Positions 1 through 13,000 of a DNA stretch of 60,000 nucleotides are shown here, piece after piece. The stretch's first letter is position 1, and the number at the start of each line of letters is the position of its first letter. Source of the DNA: Apostichopus japonicus (lineage: Eukaryota > Echinodermata > Holothuroidea > Aspidochirotida > Stichopodidae); contig NC_092580.1 in assembly GCF_037975245.1 (NCBI RefSeq), positions 25,218,501-25,278,500 of the forward strand, in the 5' to 3' direction. The position numbers and the translations under genes are program-made. The notes beneath the pieces were generated by a model that had not been told where the DNA came from, made no database searches, and saw only the letters and a list, made by a program, of their open reading frames with translations.

Positions 1-102
1 ATTGTGAAATCGTGAACGGTTTATGTGAAGTTTGCAAAATAACATGTTATAGCAAAGTTTCGTTTGCTACTTATAAAAGTAGGTTATAAAACTTAATGTT
101 CA

Positions 103-107
<5 letters not shown>

Positions 108-177
<70 letters not shown>

Positions 178-190
178 TTATATATATATG
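108..190. repeat. (TA)n microsatellite
   Basis: About 33 uninterrupted TA dinucleotides followed by a short imperfect continuation. It lies left of the last visible repeat exon. Confidence 0.97.
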
Positions 191-371
191 AAGTTACTAG
201 AGGGGATAACATAGGAACAGAAATTATTGGAGGGCAGAAAACTTGGAATCAATATATAAATTCGAGCTAACTAATTTAAATGTATCCATCTGATGTTACA
301 ATTTTCTCTCTTCCTAAAGTAAAGTAAGTTATCAATAACTTAAGGTTTATTCTGAATAGAAAAATACTTAC

Positions 372-1007
372 AATTTCGTTCTCTTCGTCATTGCTCAATT
401 CTTGAACGAAGTCGTTGATAGAAATCTTAATGGAAAAGTGAGTCAACGAAAAGGCACGGATAAGAAGAAAACATTATCATACTTTTTGCGTTGTTAGTTT
501 AGGCTTTTAGGCAATGTATTACCGAAGCAATTCTTGATAAATTAAAACAGACAAACCTTCCCGTTCTTTAACATATCAAACAGTTCATTCCAATAATCGT
601 TGACGCTGATCTGAAAGAGAGACAGAAATACACAAGAAGAGTTTTAACGAAAAGTTGAAGTAGAAACCAATCAGCAGCGCATTGGTTTAACAATACACAC
701 GTCAAAAGTTTTAATACTGACAACTCCTGTGAAACAATGATACGGACTACGTTTCATTGTCACAGACGATAATCCTTCATCTTTTCGGCAGACATCATTG
801 TTATTATTTTGTTCACTAATCAGTGTTGCTATCATGAAGGACACAAGGGTTGTGATTCAGGAGCGATGATTCTACAAAGGTTCCAACATAAGTCATAAAA
901 AAACACGATATTCCACCTGGCGCTCCATTAACATCGAATATGCCTTTACATACCTTCTGTTTCTGAAGACAAGCATGGTAGACCTCCATCAGAACTTTTC
1001 GTGATAT
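372..1007 (-). CDS. Exons 85-87: start of higher-order repeat tier 4, gene runs off left edge
   Basis: Three 54-nt phase-0 exons: 954-1007 ISRKVLMEVYHACLQKQK (CAG acceptor, GTATG donor), 557-610 ISVNDYWNELFDMLKNGK (CAG, GTTTG) and 372-425 ISINDFVQELSNDEENEI (AAG, GTAAG). The first two match units 1 and 2 of the earlier tiers (V-L-M-E-V-Y with E-L-M-E-E-Y). The third, acidic at its end, fits unit 3 less well. There is no stop codon, so the C-terminus lies outside the window. Positions 1-371 contain a TA microsatellite and no further exon that I can see. Confidence 0.76.
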
Positions 1008-4000
1008 CTGGAGAAATAAATTACGCATTATGAACAAATCTGAACATTACGATTTATTTTTTAGGAAATACTAATTCCCCTTTTTTTCCTTCGTTTGTGT
1101 CCACATTTTATATACAAAGGGCGAATAACTACCACATATGAACACTTTAAATATAGCTTATGGATATTTTGCTGTACACTGAAAATAGTTTTAATAGAAG
1201 TAAAAATTATGAAAATACCTTCACAATGAATATTACAGTTTGTAACATGTCATGATATACACTCTAAGAAAATATGGTTCCACATAGAACCAAAACTGGT
1301 TCTTGGACTTGTCCCGTATGCAGAACCTTCAATGGTTCTTTCCGAGAACCCTTTTCATGATGGTTCTAATAAGAACCCTACGAAATGGTTCTCGAAAGAA
1401 CCATAAAAGGTTCTTTCATTTTGTCCCGTATGCAGAACCCCTAAGGTTCTATCAAGAACTTTTATGACTAAGGTTCTTTTGAGAACCCCTTTGAAATGGT
1501 TCTCGAAATAACCATAACAGGTTCTTTCATTTTGTCCCATATGCAGAACCCCTAAGGTTCTATCAAGAACTTTTATGACTAAGGTTCTTTTGAGAACCCC
1601 TTTGAAATGGTTCTCACCAGAACCATGAAAGGTTCTTTCAATTCGTAGCTGTGTGCAGAACCCTTAAGGTTCTACCGAGAACCTTTTCAAATATGGTTCC
1701 AGGGGAACCCCTTTGAAATGGTTCTCACAAGTTCTTTGGAAGGTTCTTACTTTTTACTGTTCACAGAAGCCATGAAGACCAGAAAATAGTATTAAGTTGC
1801 AGCTATTGTGAGATGTGTACAATTTTTGCTTACAATAATGTCAGAAGTCTGATGATGTTCTGTCAACTTGCAAATAACTTTATTCACTTTAAAATACAGC
1901 AAACCACGAAACAAACAAATCTTGTCAATTATCTATTGCATGAAATATCAATTAGATTCAAAATGCTGAAATACAATCAAAAGACATCATCTTTCGTCAT
2001 ATCACAACAACTTTGTGATTTACATCCAAAAATTGTAGAATGAGCTGATATACAATGTGGAATTATTCAATCTCTTAACAGTTCTCTGAGGAATGCAATG
2101 TTGGGATTATGCCAAATGCTGCATGCTTTGTACATGCACAATCATGAAATACAAACTAAAGAATGACTCAATAACAAATGCACCACACCACAAAATATTC
2201 AAACATGCAAGTGCATGTAAGTGAAATTAATCAGGCGAAACAATGTGTTCTCAAAGACTTCTCCTACATTTACTATAAGCTGTGTAGTGGTCATTTACTC
2301 ATCCCTGCTAATTCGACTAGTATATTGCGATTCAGTGTGATATTACAATCCCACCTAAAATTGTTGTGAACCAACACTGAAAGCTTTGATGTATGTTGTT
2401 CTGGCTTATCTTGTAGCAGTTACCTTATACCTCAATGGAATGTACATATTTCCAGCACTCCTATAGGTATCCAGGGCAAGGTAATCATTCTATTCACCTG
2501 GTGAAAAGGTTAACCACTCAGTGGTTCTTCTGACTTTATAGGCAATGTAATGTTCTTCAAATGCTTCTGCCATCATTATGCAGCTGCAAAATAGGCCACA
2601 TATTACAAGAATATAAGATATACTTGACTTCAACAAATAAATGGGATTTCTTCTTCATGAAGCAACTCAACCACAAAGCAATCATTATGCTCTTCAGCTT
2701 CAGGTTCTTGTGAATGCCGAGCATTGTGGCAACGACGGATATGTTTTCTGTAAGATCCCATTTTGCGATATTGCTTTGGGGAGCCGTCAATTCGACACCT
2801 CAGTATGAAGTTGGCTTGATGTGCATGAGCTATTTCGAGGTGTCGACAAAGCTTCTGCAGTGAGAAAAAATGCCTTTGACGAGTACCCCTGCAAAAGTCA
2901 CAGTTATATGGAATATGCATTGTGCTATGGAAATATGATTCAGATCAATGCAGAAAGCAGTCGCAGTATTGGAGTTGGTATTTTTGGCCCCTCATCTTCT
3001 TTCTTGATACTCATCATGTAACGTTGTAGGAATCCCAGAGTGTTGGCTGCCTCTGGGGGTACTCGATCCCATGCGCATAGTACACGGCCATCAAGAGTAC
3101 CACTCCATACCAGATACTGGAAATCCCTTGACAGACTTGTGATCCTTCGGCCCATACAGAGATGGCATCAGGTTTGATGGTACTACACTGTAGCACTTAA
3201 ACTGGTGATGGTGACACTATCTCCTGAAAAAGGAAATGATAGATAACAATTAGAGTACATTGACATATTTTTGACCACAAAAATTCCATTGTTAATTCTG
3301 GGACTGTCTGATGTGTCAGAGTTATGGTGGTACTATTTTTTTTCAATAGCTGCAGGCAATTTTGTGCCAAACTTATGTGAACATTTTGTAGGTATCGGCA
3401 CTCGGCAGAGTTAGTAAAAAAAACCAATATACAAGTGAAAACCAAGCGGCTGATTCACATCTAAAGGCAGGACTGTTTGGGATTTTGAACGCAACTGCAC
3501 GGTTAAAGTGAATATTGACACTGTCAATCCGTGTCAATGTGTATTTTCTAATGGTAGTGATTACATTTCCCCATATACTGTGTTTTTTCCCTTTTCGGTT
3601 CAAATTCCAGTGTCTACACTGTATGTATTACAAGGGTAGAGCACATCGTTAGTAACGGCGGCCTCCATGTGAGAAGTCAGACCATAGATCGGGGTCCAGA
3701 CCTCTGAAGGGGAGGGGGGGGGGGTTTCACTTCGCATACCCGATCACAGGATACTCCCTAACTGCCGGGCTGTTGGGAGCTCAGTGATGCACTCTTCTGC
3801 TATCTCTAGAACACAAGGAGTCTGACCATGGGTGTTCCAGGAATACATTCGCTACCAGCTCCCAGAGCGGGTACTCAAGCTATACTGTATAATTATTGAC
3901 CATTGTCAGGTCCTTTAGTTGGCTGGGGTCAAGCCTCACAATGCCAGATGCAGCCCTCCTTGGCATCCTGAAGATACGAGCCTTATACTTACAATAGACA

Positions 4001-7000
4001 ATCTGTGATCATTCCTGAAGAACTGAGAGTTCCAAAATGACATAATCAATTGAATACAGGCACACCTTAAATGTAATGTCTGCTCCTGGACAAATGGTCA
4101 TTTTCACAGTAAAGTGTGTAACTTTGCGTTTTAAGACCTTTTCGTCAGTAGTGGCCTCATGAAGCGACACAATTCAAGGACACTTTGCCACATGATAGCT
4201 TGTCAGGACATTCACAACTATTTTCATACTTTATGATGTAGTTTAAGCTTCAGAAGTAGTTTTCCCTGATAATTAAGATATTTATGTACATGATTCTGGT
4301 GGAAATGTTTGTGACAAATCTTGTTGAAACTTTGGTGTCAGAGTGCGTCAATTTACACCCTTTACTGTGAAAATGACCATATACAAGAGGAACTTACCTT
4401 CTTGTCCGAAACATACAAGAACCCAGGCTTCTCGTCGAAGATGTACGGTAGAGCCATCAGAGCGAAAGAATACTCCAGGTCTGCCAATAAAACCTAAGAT
4501 TGGAAAATAAAGTTCTGTATCACTACATTTTCAAGTGTTATAAGGCAGCAGTCATAATCAGACAATGAGCAATGTTGTGAGAGGTTACTACCACCATGGT
4601 ACAATGTATGTATGTGTCTTTGCATTGCGGTAACTGATGGAGAAATACAGAGAAGGTCAACGACAGCTGCAGCGTATCTTCATACATGTAGATCTGGAGA
4701 GAGTGCCCCAAAGTGAAGTATTGAAATGCCCAAAAGAGAAAGAAGTACTCCAGCTGATAAAGGATCTGTACGAGGGCAACCTGACCCAGGAGAATGCACT
4801 GCGAGAACCATAGATGCATCTGCCGTCACTGTCGGAGTCCACCGAGGCTCAACGTTAAAGACCGCATAACATGGCCATTCCATTATGTGTGCAAACAGAG
4901 TAGCTTTCTCCCTTTCCAACGGTACCATTTTTAAGAAAATGGGAGGTACCGATGTGGAGAAAATTGATTTCAAACTGTGAATATCCCAGAGATGTCATTC
5001 CCAAAATAGAGCCAAATATTCATAATTATGAGGCTATGACGTCACCGAATGAACCAAATGAACACCAAATCTAAACCCCCCTGTGCTATTCCAATGGGGA
5101 AATGTTAATTTTACCCACTTTATGCCCCCTATCTCATGATTTCAGTGACGAATCAGTATCATTCGTCACTGAGATAGGGGGCATGAAGTCAAGATTCTCT
5201 ATGAACCCTGTCCCCAATAACCATATTCTGTTGTCGGTAGTTCCAACTGCTGTGAAACCCATGATGAAGATTACAACATTATACTTGTGGTTTTATCGGC
5301 TACACTTTTTATTTCTGGCTAGTAACTGGGATTTCCATGTTAAAGATCCTTGCTGACTTTGCTCTGGACCGGCAAAAAACGAAGTTGCTTGTATGTGAAT
5401 TTCACCCACCCCATTTCGTACTCATGAGCCAAGAATTCTAAACAACCCAATCATCACCACTCTCTGTCCCATTTGCCTGAGATAATTTATCATAACTCGG
5501 ACTGGAAGTTTATTTGTCGGCCCGACAAATAGCCTTTGAACAGTGATTTATGGAATTACATGAGCAGTTAGCACAAATATCCCCACGTTGGAGTAACATT
5601 GTAATTGACATTGTAATTGACGGGTGAATTGGGGTCAACTCATAGCCTGCGAAATCGATCAGTTCAACATACAGAGAGCAGGCAGCAGTTCCTCTTAACT
5701 TTTTCCTCAACAAACGACAGGGTTGTCGTTCGTGATTTGCACACACACACTGTACATATGGAGTACTATGCCTATGTAGTAGGTACTGTACAGTCAGTGT
5801 ACAGTACGACAGTATGATATACGTAGGCATACTGTCAGTGTCAAATGCTCGTCGACTGCAGCTTAGCCTCTTTCTAATTACTTGTTGAATAGCAGATATC
5901 CAGTGTCTCAGAACCAACAAGTACAGACACCTTTTCATCCCTTATGCAATAACAGACCACCAGTACCGCCAAAAAGTAACTAGACAAATTTGAATGCAAA
6001 GAGGGCAATGATTGCACTGTGAGTACACTCTCCCTGCAATCCTCATTTCCTAACAATATTCCCCTTTCGATCAAAATTGTTCAGCTGCTCCTACACCCCA
6101 GTAAAGTTGCTCTGTTCACACCTTATGCTCACTTGTTCACCTAATTTCCCCGTTCTCTGTCTACAATAGAACAGAGTACATGGGAGTTTGATTGCAATTG
6201 TCTAGTTACTTTCAGGCAGTACGGTCTTTTGGACCAGTTTCTACCTAAATATCTTTATGGGTTCTCGCTTACCCTCCTGTAATTCCCGCCCATCATTTTC
6301 CACTCTGATCGACTTTATACTAGTAATTGTAAGGTAAAATCATGTGATAACATACACTTCTTGTCCTCTTCAAGAAGGACTTCCTCCTCCTACCGGTAGG
6401 CACGCATCAGTTCTTTTGCTTTGGTCTTCTTGGAACCGTTCTGGATTATCTTTGGTGCATATTTTTCTAATGCAGTCTTCATTTCAACAACAACGTTCCT
6501 CCCTGTCAGCATTTCCACCTCATTGCAAAGCTGTATATGAAGATAAAAGTGAAATATATACCAAAATTAGACATGATTTGTTGAAAAGGCAGCCCATTGG
6601 ACTCCCTCCAAGCCACACTGAAAAGGAATATCCACCTGACTGATTAATTAGAGATCAGTTTTCTACTCTGCTAAGGGGTCGCAGGGTTGCGTCAGAAGTC
6701 CAGCTTGAAGCTCCCTCAGCAGGTCATTTGCAGAGCTGGGATGCACAGTGAAAGTCCTATTTATACTTCACTTCCTTAAATGGCGACGCAACGGCAAAAT
6801 ACACCTATATCATAAACCTACTATAATATTTGTATATGAAGTACGCATATACTAACTGCTATGATAAAGATTCGCTAAACTGATACCATGCACGGTAAAG
6901 CTCGTCTATGGTGGCACGCGCGTGAGTGGTATAAAATTGGCTAGCGAAGAAATAGATAAAACTTGGGGCTAAACTAATTCTGAGCTCAGAATACAGTAAT

Positions 7001-10000
7001 GCACTGGTGATATAGGCGGCAAATGTACGCTTAAACGCCTTTGAAATACTTCTAAAGAAGCCTAATTTTAATACTATATCAAATGCTAAGGAGTTCGTAT
7101 CTTAGTGACAAAATTTTACATGAATAGACTTGCCCACGGCACTGGCTGGAGAGAATGCTATGAGCGTGTGTTTCTTTATATACCGTGAAGTTAGTTCAAA
7201 TGTAGAGGACCATTCCATTATTGCGAACCGCTCCATTGACCTGGGCGCCCCCAAATCAATGTAGGTAAATGAAATGTGATCCACTATAGCCTTAGTATAA
7301 TTAAACTATAATCAGCCTTTATTTCATGTCTTCGTTTCCAATTACTGTGCAGTTATCAATTCTCATTATGGACAGGTTATTTCCAGACCTGATCGATCAT
7401 TATTGGTGGAATAATTAGTGGAATAAATTGGTGGAATAATAATAATTAATAACAATAATAATAAATAATCATAATCATAATTAGTAGAATAAATAGGGAG
7501 GAATGTTTGTTTTTCGGCACTCTAAGTATTTTTTTATGAAATTGAAAATGTTGTTTTATTTCCATGAAGGGAATAACCAAAATATACTAGGCTGGGGTTA
7601 TTTACAGCTTTATTAAGTAGCTTCAAAATGAGGTGGGCAAAAAATTATGTCGATGGTCTCTGTTCTGCGCAATGAGCATACAAAGGTCTGATTAGCCCAA
7701 GGGGTTAGTTGTAACATTTACTGCCGGGAATAGTTGGAACATGCACACAAATTTGGTCATATTCACCTATAATCATAAAAACATACCAAAAACACTTAAA
7801 ACTTAGCCTACTGCAAGGTTAGCAGATGTTAAAATATTCTGATTCACCAATGTTGCCTAATTTCAATGGGCTGGGATGAAAAATGTCTCCAGAATTTTGG
7901 TAGCAAAGTTATATTCTCATTTACTTCCATATAGTGAGTCTGGCTTTAATATTATTTGATATATTATAATAGGCATATTCCAAGGTATCAATGTGTATAG
8001 TTGTGATAAGTTCTCATTTATTTCTTTTGAGCAAGAATCCATCTTTCAACTAACCCACCACCCGTTCCAACTAACCCCATAGGTGGGGTTAGTTGGAACG
8101 CCTATCACCGACACCCCACTGGATTATCTCCTGAAATATCAACAAGAGTAGTGGTTTTATGGGCTTCATTTGTGACACACGGCACACACCCTCTCACTGG
8201 ATTATCTCCTGAACTATCAACAATTGTAGCAGTTTTATGGACTGCCTATCCTAACAGGATAGGCAGTGTTTGCTGAATTGATGTTGTTTCTGAAAATAGA
8301 GATTTTTGTGAAAAATGTTCCAACTAACGCCGCTCTCCCCACATACCCTATTCCAATACGAAGCAAACTTGCTAAATTGGGGAAGAGGAATAACACATCA
8401 GTGGTGATCTCTGGAATGTTTTATCCATTTTGGATAGCCTACTGTAGGCCTACGTCTTCATTTATTTTTGGCTCGATTGTTTGTTAGCCTAGGTGGTCAA
8501 CACATGGTCACACCAATAAGCCTCATTCCGGATGACGTATATTGACGCGATCGCAATGCATTGTGGTATAAATTATGCCAAATTGTGGCCAGAAACATTT
8601 TGATTTAATTTTCCCTCAATTTTCTGCGTGTTAGTGATGCATTCATTCTTCATGAGCTCATCATAATGTATTCTTTTTATTATTCTATGGTTTCAATCTG
8701 TTGGTTGGCCAAAAACATATTTTATGGATATTTTAAAGTTGACTAAAGTTGGAATGTTGTCTAAAAACTGACATTTGCCCGTGTTTGAAGCACCCTCAGT
8801 AGCATATATCTGGAATAAGGCTTAGACTAGGACTATATAACAAGGTGTCCGAATACTGCGGTGCCCAGAACCTAACAATACGTTCCAATATTACCATAGC
8901 AACGTGTTCTAAAAGCGCTATGAACGATAACAACTTAGCTACTTATTTTCAACCATAATATATGCAAAACAGGCTGGTTTTTCATCATCTTGACCAAATA
9001 AATCTAAATTTTGTATGATAATTCGAAATTTTCATTTCCAAGAAATTTTCGAATGGAATTGTTGTAAATTTACTCCAAGTTCTGCCTCATTCTTAGTCTT
9101 TTTTGCCTTTCTTTCGGTAGTCTGATAAGTTACATTAGTACACTGCATCTGCTTAATCAGGTGTAAGCTAAGTTTGTTATTTAGGCCCCCCTCCCCCGTA
9201 ACCCTAAAATTCTGGTAAAAACGCTTATTTTATTTTTTAAAGGATATTAACTTATCAATACTGTAGTGTAGGTATAGCCTAGGTACTGTGTGCCTGTTCA
9301 CAACCGCTTGTTTCATTAAGAACAGTAAACGGGTCTTTTTAGCAAACGTTAACTTGGAAGTTGGACAGAACTGTCTTTTTAATAGCTCCATATTTTACAA
9401 TTTCAACCATAAAGATTCATATCAGGATTGTGGATTTGTGTATCAGATGCTAAAGGTTCGGTACAGACATCATCTGAATTTTTTTAAGGGATTTTGAAGA
9501 AATTTGTGCTGAAAAAGCTTAGGGGGGCCTAGGCCTAGGTGCGCACTATACAGGCATCCCAATTCAGTATAGGCTAGCCTAGGCCTACTCCATCGTATGT
9601 GGCTGAAACCGGTTGAGCTGTGACAGAGACAGTAAGGTTCTAGTGCTCTTTGAGACTATTATAATGTTATCGTGATTAATTAATTACATGTCCGGTCTTC
9701 CTACAAATATGGCCTAGGCTAGGCCTATAGCCCTACAGAATTATGTTGGCTATAGAATGGGCCTAACGTTAGGCTATGCCCATACAAGTATAAAGTAGGC
9801 CTATTATACGTTAGGCTAGCCTAAGCCAAATATTATTTGCTCAATGGACATTAATGTCGATGAAGGAATCGTTTGGTATTCACGTCTATTCACCAAGGGT
9901 CGACCCGATAACTAATTAGCAGGTCTACGCTGGAGTTGAATTTAATTTTCGGTCTACATGTTTCTAAATTAAACCTGAAAAACTCACCGCACCGGGGCTT

Positions 10001-13000
10001 CAACTTCTCCTACTCGAACATGATCGACGGTACGTAACGCAAGAACTGCACGCAATATACATATAATGATGTACGTAGGTAACATACACAGTGCATATTA
10101 TGTACGTAAAGGCGGCGAACTTCGGTGCACTCACTATACTATTACATGTACGTGACATTCGGTCAGACGGAACTTTGGAGCCCGCGAAAAGTGGTCGAAA
10201 TTATTACGCAAATTCCACTCAATGCGTTGTATTCAAATAAACGATTTTGTTCACAAGTCAATACAAATTCCATGGTAAAGTGAGAAAATGAGATTATTAA
10301 CACTTCTATACACTTAATTATTCCCTTACAATTACATTTCCCGATGAAAATTGCCGAACTTGTTTATTCATAGATCATGTGCACACTTGTGATAAGTACG
10401 ATTAGAACCCCTATTCGTGTAATTAGGGGTTCTTTGTGGAAAAATCTTGTACCCAGAACCTTTTCTGTGTGGGTATGGAACCAAGTAGAAACGAATCAAG
10501 AACCTTTATTGGTTCTTCAAGGGCACATGGTTCTGACGAGAACCATTCTTCATTTCGAGAACCCCCTCTAGAACCCTTTTTTCTTAGAGTGTACTATATT
10601 AGAATTAGACCAATTTGGAATGAGTAACCTATGAGTAAAATAAGTGACATACGTCACACATGACAAAGATCATTTCATTTAAATTTGGGAATTTTTAGCT
10701 CATAATGCTCAACTGCCTCATTGCAACACAATAACTTACTTTTTGGTCCACAAACTTGGTCTTTAATTGCCCAAAGAAAGTGCTTTGATCAATCTGTTTG
10801 TGCAAAGGACATGATTAGTGCAACAATTGAGTCAAATATAATTTATAAGCAATGTTTATTGAATGGAGCGAATAAAATGGGAAAGGTTGAGAAATTGAAC
10901 AAACATAAAGGAAGTAAGTAATATTAAAGTAAATTCGGAATTCGAGATTCTTTGATAACTATTCCTATTATACATCATTCTTCAAATCTCATGTGTCGAC
11001 TACACCGCAGTTATACATATGTTTAGTAGCATGTCGTACTACAAATGACTGTTGCATGCACCTGACTTTTGAATTTCAAAAACTGTCAGACAATTTGAAA
11101 ACTGGATTATTGTATGTAAATAAATATTTTGAAAACCCTTATTATAATTTATAAAATTATCTTCAGTCATTTTCCCAACACTGATACAGCATTTGAGAAA
11201 CTACAGAAATGTCGTCGATATTCAATTTTTTTTTTTTTACAGCATTAGGAAAAACATTGACTGAGCTGATACACACCAAGTCTTTCAGGAAACAGTTTTG
11301 TATTTCAGCGATGAAGCCTTGTACATCCACCTGCAAAAGTTCAGGGAAACAAATGAATGTTTTTGCAAATGTTGCGTTAAAGTCAGATACACATTGAAAG
11401 ACTTATGATGTATTGCTTATGGAGACATAACTGCGGGTTCCGGATAGCAAATTCTGTGATCGTAATACTAAAGGGATATGTTGTATTCCAATCATTATAC
11501 CCTCAAGACGCAGTCATTTAGAACCGATATGCAATAATTAGTGGAGTGGAGTGTTAGCTCAATTGTTAACGCCGGTGCCTTTCAATCATTAGGTGCCGGG
11601 CTCGAGCCACTCCAAGATTAATGTATATCTTCCAGTTACAGAGTTGTTGAAAATTGACAATTCATAATTATGGACGCTAAATATGAATCTAAGAGACTGA
11701 CTTCGGTCAGCTTGCGAGTTCCTGCTTGCAGGAGGATCTAAAATAAATACATCCATTCATACATACATACACACAATTAAGGTTAGAAGTTTACGCAAAT
11801 AGCTATGTTCGCTCGTCTCTCATAACTCTAAGGAATGCAGGTTATTAGGGTGATGGTCAGAGTTCTTTATTTCTGAATTTTAACAGTTAAGCCTAAAAGT
11901 AGCAAATGGACCCATGACTATTTACATCTAAAGATTTAACTGAATATCCACGAATTATTTAATCCTTCAATTATCTGTTTTTACTCAATCATTTTGCTAT
12001 CACAATAAACATGAAAATTCTATAATCACTTCCAAAAGTTTCCTTTGCATTAACAAAGATATTATAAAAGTATATTACTGTCTCGTGATTTGATGACACA
12101 AAATATGTTCAAATATAGCAGTATGTAGCAGTCTGTCATATGATTTAAAATTAACAAACAACAGTTTCACGAACGCAAACGTATATACATAAAATAATCA
12201 TACCTTTTCATGTCCTTTTGAAAACAACGAAAGGGCTACACAGTGGTCAGATCATGATCATAATGGCTTTTCACAAGTGACAGGCGTCACAGGCTACCTT
12301 TTAATTACACTTTATTACTATATAGAAAAAAACCTACTCATTACCTTACTACTTGTGAGGAGCTGGTTAAGCTTTTCACAAAAAGTAGCTGGAGATATCT
12401 GCAAAAGTTCGGACAATAGTTTTCTTTGTTAGGTCACTTTGATGAAATGTAACAACAATTAAACGGTAATTTTTATTGATGATATGTTTACATTACTGTT
12501 ATAATAAAAAAAATATTGTTTGATGAGTTTGTAAGATAAAATAACAAAGGTGGTAAGTAGTCAGGTGACAATAAAACTGAAATATGAGTTCCATTAGTCA
12601 TGCCCTATGGATTTACAAATTTCCAATGCATGATTTAAACGAACATTAAATTGAAATTACTTACGGACTTGTGATGTAAACAATTTTCCAATTCTGTGAA
12701 ATAGCCATGTGTATCAATCTGTTGAAATGGAACACAGAACATGTTAACATTACTTTCAAGTATTAGACAAATGAATTACATTAACAACATGATCAACTGA
12801 TTTTAAGCATTTGTATGAGAGGTTAACCTCTTACCTTTTTTGTTTCCAAGAGTGAGTCGATTTGTGCTACCAAAGTCGTTTTAGGTATCTGTGTGGAAAT
12901 GTATATTTAGCTTTGGATAATTCATTGTGTTTTGCATTCATATCAAACATTTCATTTGATCAATAGATCTAAAACTGCATAATTATGCTTCATTGGTCTT

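Larger units (their letters stand above)
5190..10400. other. Interior of the 9.3-kb element, mostly unassigned
   Basis: Apart from the exon-like piece at 6345-6530, the hairpin near 8.08 kb, the small duplication near 8.18 kb, an AT-rich (AAT/AATAAT) patch near 7.43-7.48 kb and the AGGCCTA cluster, I see nothing interpretable. A good GTGAGT donor lies at about 9983-9988 on the minus strand after a short open stretch (V-R-V-G-E-V-E-A-P-V), which could be a leader exon of the element gene. Confidence 0.4.
1258..10593. mobile_element. Putative 9.3-kb TIR element with GGTTCT/AGAACC subterminal arrays
   Basis: The left edge reads TACACTCTAAGAAAA at 1258-1272. The right edge reads TTTTCTTAGAGTGTA at 10579-10593, its exact reverse complement. 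With CACTCTAAGAAA as the terminus, the flanking TA on each side fits a 2-bp target duplication. Just inside both ends are many GGTTCT/AGAACC palindromes, long on the left and short on the right. The interior contains decayed coding pieces on the minus strand and long stretches with nothing recognisable. It lies in the intron between repeat exons 84 and 85. Two independent small elements sharing a family are possible, but neither end has a partner terminus nearby, which favours one large element. The superfamily was not identified. Confidence 0.55.

Noticed and set aside
5510-5938. 142-codon minus-strand frame
   Set aside because: No domain-like pattern and odd composition. It lies in a repeat-rich part of the 9.3-kb element and shows no splice context.
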